NCBI GenBank assembly: GCA_965220315.1
Contig: CBDCPP010000001.1
Location: forward strand, 248,001-312,000
Direction: 5' to 3'
DNA length: 64,000 bases
From: JAPOXK01 sp965220315
GTDB taxonomy: Bacteria > Chloroflexota > Dehalococcoidia > Bin125
In this document: positions 54,789 to 63,442 of the stretch, piece after piece
How positions within the stretch are numbered: the first letter of the stretch is position 1
Layout of the letters: each line of letters begins with the position of its first letter
Program-made: the position numbers and the translations under genes
The notes under the pieces: generated by a model
The model's input: the letters and a program-made list of their open reading frames with translations, nothing else
Database searches by the model: none
What the model was told of the DNA's origin: nothing

Positions 54789-55571
54789 CTAACGCTGCTG
54801 AGACATAAGCCCGCCGTCGACGGTGTAGACGCTGCCGGTGATATAAGAAGCGTCGTCACTCGCGAGGAAGGCGATCAAAGCAGCCATCTCAGACGGTTCG
54901 GCGTAGCGCTGCAGCGGGACACTCTGCCGCCAGGCCTCGTGTGCTTGCTCAGGATCATCCGGGTTGTAACCGCGCTCGGCACCGCGCATCATCGCCGTAT
55001 CGGTGGGGCCTGGACAGATGCAGTTGACGCGGATTCCGTGCGGAGCGAGCTCCACTGCCGCGGTCTGGGTCATCCCTAAAACGGCGTGCTTGCTGGCACC
55101 GTAGGCGATAATAAACGGCGAAGCGGCGAGGGCTGCTGTCGAAGCGGTGTTGATGATAGAGCCGCCACCGCCGCGCTTCATGGCAGGGACAACTGCCTTC
55201 ATGCCGAGCCAGACGCCTCGAGCGTTTATCGCCATCACCTTGTCAAAGGCCTGCTCCGGATAGTCCTCCAAGGGATGATTGGGACCAAGGATCGCGGCGT
55301 TCTGGACCAGCACGTCGATCTTGCCGAATTTGCTGGTCGCCTCGCGTGCGTAACGTTGGACATCGGTGGCGTCGGTAACGTCCGCTCCAATGGCGAGTGC
55401 CTCCCGCCCAAGCCGGCGCACGGCCTCCACCGTGTCGTCCAAAGGACTATCGGAGACATCAACCGCAACGATGTTGGCTCCTTCCGAAGCGAATCGCTCG
55501 GCCGTGGCGCGCCCGATTCCGCCAGCCGCCCCTGTGACGACAACCACCTTGTCCGGGAATCGCTCTGTCAT
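54789..55571 (-). CDS. Short-chain dehydrogenase/reductase (SDR)
   Basis: 260 aa, classical SDR: nucleotide motif VTGAAGGIGRATAERF, NAAIL, catalytic Ser in IINTASTAAL, YGASKHAVLG with Tyr and Lys, and the C-terminal YITGSVYTVDGGLM. It probably uses NAD(P)H and reduces or oxidises an alcohol or ketone; the cofactor and substrate cannot be read from the sequence. It is divergent from the LLM monooxygenase gene, and may belong to the same catabolic region. Confidence 0.93.
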   Translation of the reverse strand: MTERFPDKVVVVTGAAGGIGRATAERFASEGANIVAVDVSDSPLDDTVEAVRRLGREALAIGADVTDATDVQRYAREATSKFGKIDVLVQNAAILGPNHPLEDYPEQAFDKVMAINARGVWLGMKAVVPAMKRGGGGSIINTASTAALAASPFIIAYGASKHAVLGMTQTAAVELAPHGIRVNCICPGPTDTAMMRGAERGYNPDDPEQAHEAWRQSVPLQRYAEPSEMAALIAFLASDDASYITGSVYTVDGGLMSQQR

Positions 55572-55929
55572 CGGTCCGTCTCCACGCTTCCTGCCCTTAA
55601 GGCTCTTGTAGCAGTGGCATCGATTCTAGCGGCTAGACTCTGCACCGCGAGACGATGCGTAGACGATGAAATCCTCTGTACCAGCAACGTATGCCCGGGC
55701 AATAAGAAGTCAGCTGGCGACAAGGTTCGGCAAGATCGTGAACGGGGCAAAAAGCACCGGCAGAGGGTCGTGGTTCATCGCAGCGGGCGAGCTATTCGGG
55801 CAAGGCGAAGGGGATGTCCCCAGCGGAGTGGACGCTCAAAAAGGCGAGCGCAAAGGGATGAGCAAGCCGTGGCCGTAGAGTCCCTTGCTGCGTCCTGCGG
55901 TCAACCCTTGCGATAGGGAGGGATCCGCC
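55572..55929. other. Intergenic region between divergent genes
   Basis: No gene is supported. Ribosome-binding site for the LLM gene at about 55916-55923 (GGGAGGG). Short open frames here are chance. Confidence 0.35.
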
Positions 55930-57009
55930 ATGCGCGTCGGTATCAGCTTTCTCTTCAACAACGCGGGCGATCGGACCACTGATCAGGAACTCTACCGGGA
56001 GAACCTGCGCATCGTAGATCTGATTGAGCCACTGGGTTTCGATTCCGCTTGGACGGTTGAGCACCACTTCACGAACTACACGATCTGCCCGGACACGATT
56101 CAGTTCCTCACCTGGGTTGCCGCACGGACGGAAGCGATCCAGCTCGGAACACAGGTGGTCGTGCTGCCCTGGCACGATCCGCTGCGCGTGGCTGAGCAGG
56201 TGTCGCTACTGGACACGCTGTCGCAGGGGCGGTTCCTGTTCGGCTTCGGGCGAGGGGCGGCGCGCGTCGAGTTCCAGGGCTTCCGGGTACCAATGGAGGA
56301 GTCACGGCAGCGTTTTGTCGAAAGCGCGGAGATGATCCTAGCGGGACTAGAGAGCGGCTATTGCGAGTACGACGGCGAGTTCATTAAGCAGCCGCGCGTG
56401 CCGATCCGGCCGGCGCCGTTTAAATCATTCAAGGGGCGGACTTACTGCGCGGCGGTTTCGCCCGAGACGATGGAGATCGTTGCGCGCCTAGGAGCCGGCG
56501 TGCTGATCAACCCGCAGAAACCTTGGGAGAAGATCAGCGAAGAGCTCGAAACTTACCGCAGCCGCTACCACGAACTTCATGGGATGCCGCCGCCACCTCC
56601 CGTGTCCACCACCTACCCGTTCGTCCATCCGGACCCGGAGTACGCACGCGAAACGGTGCAACGCTACATGACCCCGTACTACGCGGCGGTGCTAGAGCAC
56701 TACGAATTCTCGGGGACGCACTTCGAAGACATCCAAGGCTACGAGTTCTACCGAAAGATGTCGCGCGTCATGCGCAAGGCGGGCGACGAAGGCGCGGCCA
56801 AGTTCTTCATCGATCTGCAACCCTGGGGAACGCCCGATCAAGTGATTGCCAAGATGCTCGACGTGCAGAAGCGCGTTCGCTATGAGCACTGCAACGCCAA
56901 CTTCGCTTTCGGGCATCTGCCCGCCGCCGAGGCGGAACAGAGCATGCGGCTTTTCGCCGCCGAGGTGCTGCCGGTGCTGAAGCAAATGCCCGTTGCGACC
57001 CCCGCCTAG
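55930..57009 (+). CDS. LLM-class flavin-dependent monooxygenase (luciferase-like)
   Basis: 359 aa. The ATG at 55930, with GGGAGGG upstream, gives MRVGISFLFNNAG. The bacterial-luciferase-like TIM barrel shows AWTVEHHFTNY, the family's EHHF motif, then TQVVVLPWHDPLRVAEQVSLLDTLSQGRFLFGFGRG. The C-terminal half is about 60 residues longer than minimal members. These enzymes insert oxygen using reduced flavin (FMNH2 or F420H2). The neighbouring hydantoinase-B and amidase genes suggest breakdown of an organic nitrogen compound. Confidence 0.93.
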   Translation: MRVGISFLFNNAGDRTTDQELYRENLRIVDLIEPLGFDSAWTVEHHFTNYTICPDTIQFLTWVAARTEAIQLGTQVVVLPWHDPLRVAEQVSLLDTLSQGRFLFGFGRGAARVEFQGFRVPMEESRQRFVESAEMILAGLESGYCEYDGEFIKQPRVPIRPAPFKSFKGRTYCAAVSPETMEIVARLGAGVLINPQKPWEKISEELETYRSRYHELHGMPPPPPVSTTYPFVHPDPEYARETVQRYMTPYYAAVLEHYEFSGTHFEDIQGYEFYRKMSRVMRKAGDEGAAKFFIDLQPWGTPDQVIAKMLDVQKRVRYEHCNANFAFGHLPAAEAEQSMRLFAAEVLPVLKQMPVATPA

Positions 57010-57107
57010 CGGCGCGGCGGCCCATCCAACGGCCTACGATCACGCTAGACTCGATCGCTGACCATGACGCTGCACCGTGCGCGGAGTGGCAAGAAGGAGA
57101 AAGCCGC

Positions 57108-58904
57108 ATGGCAGTAACCGGCGAAACCGCGACCGGCGTCGATCCGATCACGATCGAGGTGCTGCGCAGCGCCTTTACGGCGATCTGCAACGAGATGGCG
57201 CTGACCGTTGCGAAAACAGCCTATTCGACCCCAGTCAACGAGGGGCATGACTTCGCCACGGGCCTCTACGACCGCCACGGCCATTTGGTATCTCAAGGAG
57301 AGTTCGATTTACCGGCGTTCGTCGGCCTGACACTCTTGACAGTGCCAGAGGTCATGCGGGCGATCGGGCCGGAGAACATCCAGCCCGAAGATATCTACAT
57401 GATCAACGACCCATACGTCGCGACGACACATTGCAACGATATCCACTTCATCAAGCCGATCTTCCACGACAGCACCCTGGTGGGGTTCAGCTCCTCCACC
57501 GCGCACTGGTCGGACGTAGGCGGAGTAGCACCGGGATCGCTCAACACAGCGGCGCGCAGCCACTACGAAGAAGGAATGCGTATTCCGGGCATCACGCTCT
57601 ACAAGCGCGGGCAGCTCAATCAGGATGTTGTGTCCTTGCTGTTGGTGAACATGCGGCAGTCATGGGAGCGGCTGGGCGATCTCAACGCACAGGTCGCGGC
57701 GATCAAAGTGGGCGACCAGCGGATCAAGGGACTAATCGAAAAGCACGGCAAAGCAGCCGTACTAACGACGATGAACGAAGTGCAGGATCACTCGGAGCGC
57801 CTGGCCCGCGCGGCCTTCCGCAGCTTGTCGGACGGAGTCTACGAAGCGGAAGATAAGGTCGACCAGGACCAATACACCGGCAAGCCCAAGACGATCCGAC
57901 TGAAGCTCACGATCGAAGACGACCACGCCATCTTCGATTACACAAGGAGCGACGGCCCGGCGGAGTCCGGGATTAACGGCACCATCGCCGGCACAACGTC
58001 CGGGGTATTCATTGCGATAGCATCGATCCTGCCGCCGATGCCGATGAACGCTGGCGTGATGCGAGCCATCGAGATTAAGGCACGGCAGGGATCGATCGTG
58101 TGGGCGAAGCCCCCGGTCGCAGTCTCCGTCATGACGATCACCGTGATGGACTGTGTGATCGGCTCGGCAACGCTGGCGCTGGGCTACGCCTTGCCGGAGC
58201 GCGCGGTAGGGATGGCCGGATCGATCCTCAACTCGACCTACGCGGGGGACGACAACCGCCCCACATTCGATGCGCCCTTCATCAACTACACATGGGCGTT
58301 CGGGGGGATGGGGGGAGCGCGAACGCACGACGGTCCCAACTGCACGGCCCCACCCTTCGGTGCCAGCGGCTCTACCATTCCCAGCGAGCTGCAGGAACGC
58401 CGTTATCCAGTGCTCTACAACCACTGTAATTTACTGCCCGATTCGGGCGGGGCCGGGGCCTCCCGGGGCGGACTGGCGCTGAACACGATCATGGAGTTCC
58501 CCTTCGAGAAGGTGAGCGGCACCGGTCTCTCAACCTTGGGGAACCGCGAGAAGTTCGGGCCACCGGGGATCTTCGGCGGCTCAGCGGGGCAGGTGGCACG
58601 CCTCAGCCTCAACGACGGAACGGAGAGCGAGCGCCATCTAGGAACGACATCAACGAACGCGCCGGTACAGCGGGGCGAGGTGCTCACTTTTCGGACCAAC
58701 GGCGGCGGCGGCTACGGCGACCCCTTGAAACGCGATCCCAATCTCGTGTTAGAAGATATCAAAGACGGATATGCGACCATTGCCGGCGCGCGCGATCAGT
58801 ATGGGGTGACGGTGAAAGCGATCGATCCGCGAACGCTCCAGTACGAAATCGACGAGGGCGCGACGGAAGCGCTGCGCACCGCGCTGCGGGCGGCGCGTTC
58901 CTGA
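57108..58904 (+). CDS. Hydantoinase B / oxoprolinase family protein, copy 1
   Basis: 598 aa with AAGGAG upstream. HyuB signatures: DPITIEVLRSAFTAICNEM, INDPYVATTHCNDIHFIKP, STAHWSDVGG, the 'GINGTIAGTTSG' region, and a C-terminal TNGGGGYGDPLKRDP. HyuB proteins form a complex with HyuA and carry out ATP-dependent hydrolysis of cyclic amides such as N-methylhydantoin and 5-oxoproline, or act in acetone/acetophenone carboxylases. No hyuA is in the window. It is closely similar to the next gene. Confidence 0.93.
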   Translation: MAVTGETATGVDPITIEVLRSAFTAICNEMALTVAKTAYSTPVNEGHDFATGLYDRHGHLVSQGEFDLPAFVGLTLLTVPEVMRAIGPENIQPEDIYMINDPYVATTHCNDIHFIKPIFHDSTLVGFSSSTAHWSDVGGVAPGSLNTAARSHYEEGMRIPGITLYKRGQLNQDVVSLLLVNMRQSWERLGDLNAQVAAIKVGDQRIKGLIEKHGKAAVLTTMNEVQDHSERLARAAFRSLSDGVYEAEDKVDQDQYTGKPKTIRLKLTIEDDHAIFDYTRSDGPAESGINGTIAGTTSGVFIAIASILPPMPMNAGVMRAIEIKARQGSIVWAKPPVAVSVMTITVMDCVIGSATLALGYALPERAVGMAGSILNSTYAGDDNRPTFDAPFINYTWAFGGMGGARTHDGPNCTAPPFGASGSTIPSELQERRYPVLYNHCNLLPDSGGAGASRGGLALNTIMEFPFEKVSGTGLSTLGNREKFGPPGIFGGSAGQVARLSLNDGTESERHLGTTSTNAPVQRGEVLTFRTNGGGGYGDPLKRDPNLVLEDIKDGYATIAGARDQYGVTVKAIDPRTLQYEIDEGATEALRTALRAARS

Positions 58905-58909
58905 GCGTG

Positions 58910-60682
58910 ATGGCAACGAATAGCCCCAACATCGATCCAATCACGCTGGAGGTACTGCGCAGCGCCTTTGCCGCCACCTGTAATGAGATGGCACTGGTGG
59001 TCGGGAAGACCGCCTACTCGCCGCCGATTAACGAAGGGCGCGATCTGGCCACTGGCATCTACGACCGGCACGGCGCGCTGGTGTCACAGGGGGAGTTCGA
59101 CCTCCCCGCGTTCGTGGGGCTCACGCACTTGACGGTGCCAGAGGTAGTTCGGTCGATCGGGCTAGCAAATATGAAGCCCGGCGACATCTACATGATCAAT
59201 GACCCCTACGTCGCGAGCACGCATAACAACGATATCCATTTCATCAAGCCGATCTTCCACGAAGGAATACTCATCGCGTTCACATCTTCGACGGCGCACT
59301 GGTCGGACGTGGGTGGCGTCTCGCCGGGGTCGCTCAATCCACGGGCACGCAGCCATTTCGAGGAGGGGATGCGAATTCCCGCGCTCACGATCTACAAGCA
59401 GAGCGTACTTGACGAGGACATCGTCGGGATCCTGCTGGCGAACATGCGCCAAGGATGGGAGCGGCTAGGCGATCTGCAGGCGCAGGTTGCGGCCGTACGG
59501 GGTGGGGAGCGGCGGATTCTGGCGCTGGTCACGAAACACGGAAGCACCGCCGTGCTGGCGGCGATGGAAGAAATTCAGAACTACTCGGAACGGCTGGCGC
59601 GCGCGGCCTTTCGGGCGCTCCCGGACGGCGTGTACTACGCCGAGGACAGCGTCGACCAGGACCTCTGGACCGGCGAACCAAAGACCGTGCGCCTGACCAT
59701 GACGATCGAGGACGACCATGCCGTCTTCGACTTCCTGAAGGCGGACGGCGCCGCGGAATCGGGGATCAACTGCACGATCGCCGGGACGACATCCGGGGTA
59801 TTCATCGCGATGGGTTCGATTCTGCCGCCGATGCCCATGAACGCGGGCATCATGCGGGCGATCGCGATCAAGGCAAGGCGCGGATCGATCGTATGGGCGC
59901 AGCCGCCCTCCGGTATCTCGGCGATGGCGATCACGACGATGGAATGCGTCATGGGGTCCGTGACCCTGGCACTGGGAAAGGCAGCCCCCAGGCGTGGGGT
60001 GGGGCTGGCTGGGGCGCTGCTCAACATCACCTACGCCGGTACCGACGAACGTCCAGAGTTCGATGCGCCCTTCATCAACTACACCTGGGGTTTCGGAGGC
60101 ATGGGCGGCGCCTACGACCACGACGGCGCGAACTACTCCGCAGCGCCCTACGCATCGAGTGCTATGAACATCCCCTGCGAACTGCAAGAGCGTCGCTACC
60201 CTGTACTTTACCGCCGCTGTGATTTGACTCAGAACTCCGAGGGACCTGGAACTTTCCGAGGCGGCCTTGGGCTCAGCCAACAGATCGCGTTCCCCTTCCA
60301 AGGGGGGACGCTATCCAACATTGGCAATCGTGAGCGCTTCGGACCGTCGGGGATCTTTGGGGGCGGGACGGGTGGCGTCGCCCGGCTGATCCTGGCAGAG
60401 GGGACGGAGAGCGAGCAGAACCTCGGCACTTTCGCAGTGAACGCTCCGGTGCAGCACAGTGACGTGATGACATTCGTCTCCAACGGCGGCGGCGGCTACG
60501 GCGACCCCTTGGAACGCGATCCGGCGCGAGTGCTAGCCGACGTTGTGGACGAGTACGCGACGATCGCGCACGCGCAGGCAACCTACGGGGTGGTGGTCAA
60601 AGAGATCGACCGCAGGCATCTGCTTTTCGAGGTGGATGAAGCCGCCACAGCCGAGCTGCGCGCCTCAATGCGCGCTTCCTAG
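58910..60682 (+). CDS. Hydantoinase B / oxoprolinase family protein, copy 2
   Basis: 590 aa from an ATG at 58910 (a GTG lies directly before), three bases after copy 1. Strong similarity to copy 1 across the full length: DPITLEVLRSAFAATCNEM, INDPYVASTHNNDIHFIKP, STAHWSDVGGV, SNGGGGYGDPLERDP. The pair is a tandem duplication that has diverged; both copies keep the family motifs, so both are probably functional, perhaps with different substrates. Confidence 0.93.
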   Translation: MATNSPNIDPITLEVLRSAFAATCNEMALVVGKTAYSPPINEGRDLATGIYDRHGALVSQGEFDLPAFVGLTHLTVPEVVRSIGLANMKPGDIYMINDPYVASTHNNDIHFIKPIFHEGILIAFTSSTAHWSDVGGVSPGSLNPRARSHFEEGMRIPALTIYKQSVLDEDIVGILLANMRQGWERLGDLQAQVAAVRGGERRILALVTKHGSTAVLAAMEEIQNYSERLARAAFRALPDGVYYAEDSVDQDLWTGEPKTVRLTMTIEDDHAVFDFLKADGAAESGINCTIAGTTSGVFIAMGSILPPMPMNAGIMRAIAIKARRGSIVWAQPPSGISAMAITTMECVMGSVTLALGKAAPRRGVGLAGALLNITYAGTDERPEFDAPFINYTWGFGGMGGAYDHDGANYSAAPYASSAMNIPCELQERRYPVLYRRCDLTQNSEGPGTFRGGLGLSQQIAFPFQGGTLSNIGNRERFGPSGIFGGGTGGVARLILAEGTESEQNLGTFAVNAPVQHSDVMTFVSNGGGGYGDPLERDPARVLADVVDEYATIAHAQATYGVVVKEIDRRHLLFEVDEAATAELRASMRAS

Positions 60683-60684
60683 CA

Positions 60685-61677
60685 TCAGCCGATCAGCCTG
60701 ACCGCGTCGAGGAAGGCTTGCTTGGTCTCCCGCTCCGTCATCGGCATCGGGTAGATGATCGGGTGCTCCAAGCCAGCATCTCGATACTCCTGAATCCGGC
60801 CGCGGCATTCATCGATATCGCCGATGATGGCGATGCTGTCGGCGAACTCGTCGGAGAGAAGGCGTGCCGCCTGCGCTTGATCGCCTGCGCGCCAAGCTCG
60901 CGCGGCGACGCTGGCTTCCTCAAAGCCAGACTCTGTCATGAGGTGCTCGTAGCGGGTGAAGGTTCCGACGTACCAGGCCATATGGCGTTTGACCATCGCC
61001 CGACCCTCTTGTTTGTCATTGGTGACAACGGTGAGCAGATAGCTCCCCACCTCTACCTCGGCCGGGTCGCGGCCGGCTTCGGCGGCGCCTCGCTTGACCC
61101 ATTGGACTAATTGACCGGCACGTGCGGCGGTCAATTGGGTAGCGACCGCTCCGTCTGCGAGCGCGCCAGTGCGGGCGGCGCTCGCCGGAAACATGGGTGG
61201 GTACCAGATCGGAATATGGTCACGATACATTTTCACCCACGGTTTATATCCCAGCTTGTAGTGCCGACCGTGATGCTGCACTTCGCCATCGCGGATGAGG
61301 GCCCGAATAATGGCCGTGTACTCAACCATGCGCTCGGTAGCGTTGTCGAAAGTGAGACCGTTCTCGTCCTCAACGATGGCGCGGTGACCCTGGCCGATGC
61401 CGAGAACGAAGCGGCCCTTAGAGATTGTGTCCACAGAAGCGGCGGCCATGGCGAGCGTGGTCGGCGCCCGATTGAAGGTCACCGCGACACCGGTAGCGAG
61501 CAGGATGTGCTCGGTGACAACGGCGCAGGCGGCGAGGACCGCGAAAGGATCGCCGGACTTGTAGTCGGACATCCAGAGCGAATCGAAGCCGGCCGCATCC
61601 GCGATGCGGGCCATCTCAAGCGTGTCTTCGATGGGAAGGGAATCGGTGTCCGGGAACTTGATGCCGAGCTTGGCCAT
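60685..61677 (-). CDS. LLM-class flavin-dependent oxidoreductase (second)
   Basis: 330 aa, ATG at 61677 with GAGGAG upstream. TIM-barrel pattern: AKLGIKFPDTDSLPIEDTLEMARIADAAGFDSLW, ILLATGVAVTFNRAPTTLAMAAASVDTISKGRFVLGIGQG. The latter resembles the F420-dependent (MER-like) branch, including the non-prolyl cis-peptide region; cofactor choice is a guess. It is convergent with the hydantoinase-B genes and divergent from the amidase genes. Confidence 0.92.
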   Translation of the reverse strand: MAKLGIKFPDTDSLPIEDTLEMARIADAAGFDSLWMSDYKSGDPFAVLAACAVVTEHILLATGVAVTFNRAPTTLAMAAASVDTISKGRFVLGIGQGHRAIVEDENGLTFDNATERMVEYTAIIRALIRDGEVQHHGRHYKLGYKPWVKMYRDHIPIWYPPMFPASAARTGALADGAVATQLTAARAGQLVQWVKRGAAEAGRDPAEVEVGSYLLTVVTNDKQEGRAMVKRHMAWYVGTFTRYEHLMTESGFEEASVAARAWRAGDQAQAARLLSDEFADSIAIIGDIDECRGRIQEYRDAGLEHPIIYPMPMTERETKQAFLDAVRLIG

Positions 61678-61795
61678 AATCGGGTCTCCTCGCTCCTAAA
61701 GGATATCGCGCGCGACGAGCGCCCCGCGTTGACACCGCTTTTTCGCGATCATTAGGCTTCATCAATCGAGCGTTCGATCAAAAGCGAGGGATCGC

Positions 61796-62008
61796 ATGGA
61801 CTCCAGAGAAATGGTCATCGCCAAGCTGGCCGAGTGGGACATCGTGCCCAGCGAAGAGGACCTGGCAGAGCTAGTGCCAGCCTACGAGGCGCTGCTGAAG
61901 TCGCAGAAAATATTGGAGGGCATGCTCCGTACCCGATCGATGGGGAACGCAATGGAGTTCCCGTTGAGCGAGCCAGCCGTAATCCACGACATGGGAAGGT
62001 ATCGCTAG
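61796..62008 (+). CDS. AtzG/GatC-like small subunit of an amidase
   Basis: 70 aa. MVIAKLAEWDIVPSEEDL, VPAYEALLKSQKILEGML and the C-terminal short tail resemble the small chaperone-like partners (AtzG, DUF4089, GatC type) that wrap around amidase-signature enzymes. It lies immediately upstream of an amidase gene (two bases), as AtzG does with AtzE in cyanuric-acid breakdown. The partnership is inferred from position and length. Confidence 0.75.
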   Translation: MDSREMVIAKLAEWDIVPSEEDLAELVPAYEALLKSQKILEGMLRTRSMGNAMEFPLSEPAVIHDMGRYR

Positions 62009-62010
62009 CC

Positions 62011-63417
62011 ATGACAAGCACCGCGCAAGAGCTGGCCTTTTCATCGATCGAAGCGCTGTCAACGCGGATTCAAAAGAAAGAGATCTCGCCCGTCGAAGTG
62101 ACGCAAACGATGCTGGCGCGCATCGACGAGCTCAACCCGAAGATCCACGCCTACTACACCGTCTTCCACGACGCAGTACTGGAAGACGCGCAGCGGGCTG
62201 AGCAAGAGATCACGCGGGGCAACTATCGCGGCCCGCTGCACGGGATCCCGATGGGGATCAAAGACATCTATGAGATGGAACGAACAACCTGCGGCTCCCA
62301 AGCGCTGCAGGAGTACGTAGCAGAAGAGGATTGCGTCGCGGTTAAGAAACTCAAGGACGCTGGCGCACTCATTTTGGGGAAGACCGCGACCTACGAGTTC
62401 GCTTACGGCATCCAGAGCTTGAAGTCGCCGGTGGAGCCGGTACGCAGCGCCTGGGACCTCAGCAGAGAAGCAGGGGGATCGAGCAGCGGCTCTGGTGGAG
62501 CGATCGCAGCCGGAATGGCCTACTCGGGGATGGGCTCCTGCACGGGCGGCTCGATCCGCTGGCCGGCGCAATGTCTGCTGCACGTGGGACTCAAGGCGAC
62601 CTACGGTCGCGTAAGCCGACGCGGCATCTATCCGCTCGCTTGGACCCTCGACCACCCCGGGCCTCTCGCCCGCACCGTGAAGGACTCTGCGCTCGTACTG
62701 CAGGCGCTCGCAGGTTACGACGAACTAGACCCTGCGTCGGCGAACGTGCCGGTGCCAGACTTCACAGCCAAGCTAGACCGGGACATCCGCGGGATGCGGA
62801 TCGGCTTGCTCAGCGACCTCTATGAGCAGAGCTGCGACCCCAAGGTGCTGGAAGTCTATGACAAGGCGGTCGACAAGTACCGCAGCCTCGGCGCCGAGAT
62901 CGTAAAGGTGCCGAGCATCGCTATTCCCGAGCTGGAAGCGATCGAATGGCCGACGCTCTGGTCGGAGGCCGCGGCGATCCACGTGCGCAACATTCGCAAT
63001 CGCGGAGAGCAGTACAACCCCAACACGCGCCAGTTCATCCAGTGGGGCTTGCTGGTGAGCAATGCCTATTACATGCTGGCAAGCCGCTGTCGAGCACAGG
63101 TGCGGGACGACCTGAACGCGGCGCTCACGAAAGACTGCGACGTGCTGATGCTGCCGACCGCAGGCTTTCAAGGGCCGCCACCTGTAGCCGAAGATTCACC
63201 GGGGCTGAACTTCATCGGTTCCGCTTTCGAGATCTACACGCCGATCTTCAACTTCACGGGCCACCCGGCGATCCAGGTGCCATGCGGGTTCGATAGCGAC
63301 GGGCTAGCGGTCGGATTCCAGATCGCGGCAAAGCCGTTCGATGAGGTAACGATGTTCCAAGTGGCCCGTGCATATGAACAATCGGAGCCATGGCACACGA
63401 TGCATGCGGACATCTAG
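62011..63417 (+). CDS. Amidase-signature family hydrolase
   Basis: 468 aa from the ATG at 62011. The Ser-cisSer-Lys triad is Lys84 (GIKDIYE), the Ser in GGSSSGS (about 157) and Ser181 (TGGSIR). The residue before TGGSIR is Cys (GSCTGGSIRWPA) where most members have Asp. The C-terminal part has NFTGHPAIQVPCG and VGFQIAAKPF. It hydrolyses an amide or carbamate; substrate unknown. With the small subunit gene before it, and a second amidase after it, it forms a hydrolase operon. Confidence 0.93.
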   Translation: MTSTAQELAFSSIEALSTRIQKKEISPVEVTQTMLARIDELNPKIHAYYTVFHDAVLEDAQRAEQEITRGNYRGPLHGIPMGIKDIYEMERTTCGSQALQEYVAEEDCVAVKKLKDAGALILGKTATYEFAYGIQSLKSPVEPVRSAWDLSREAGGSSSGSGGAIAAGMAYSGMGSCTGGSIRWPAQCLLHVGLKATYGRVSRRGIYPLAWTLDHPGPLARTVKDSALVLQALAGYDELDPASANVPVPDFTAKLDRDIRGMRIGLLSDLYEQSCDPKVLEVYDKAVDKYRSLGAEIVKVPSIAIPELEAIEWPTLWSEAAAIHVRNIRNRGEQYNPNTRQFIQWGLLVSNAYYMLASRCRAQVRDDLNAALTKDCDVLMLPTAGFQGPPPVAEDSPGLNFIGSAFEIYTPIFNFTGHPAIQVPCGFDSDGLAVGFQIAAKPFDEVTMFQVARAYEQSEPWHTMHADI

Positions 63418-63442
63418 GAGCAGCGCGGCGCACTAGCACCCC

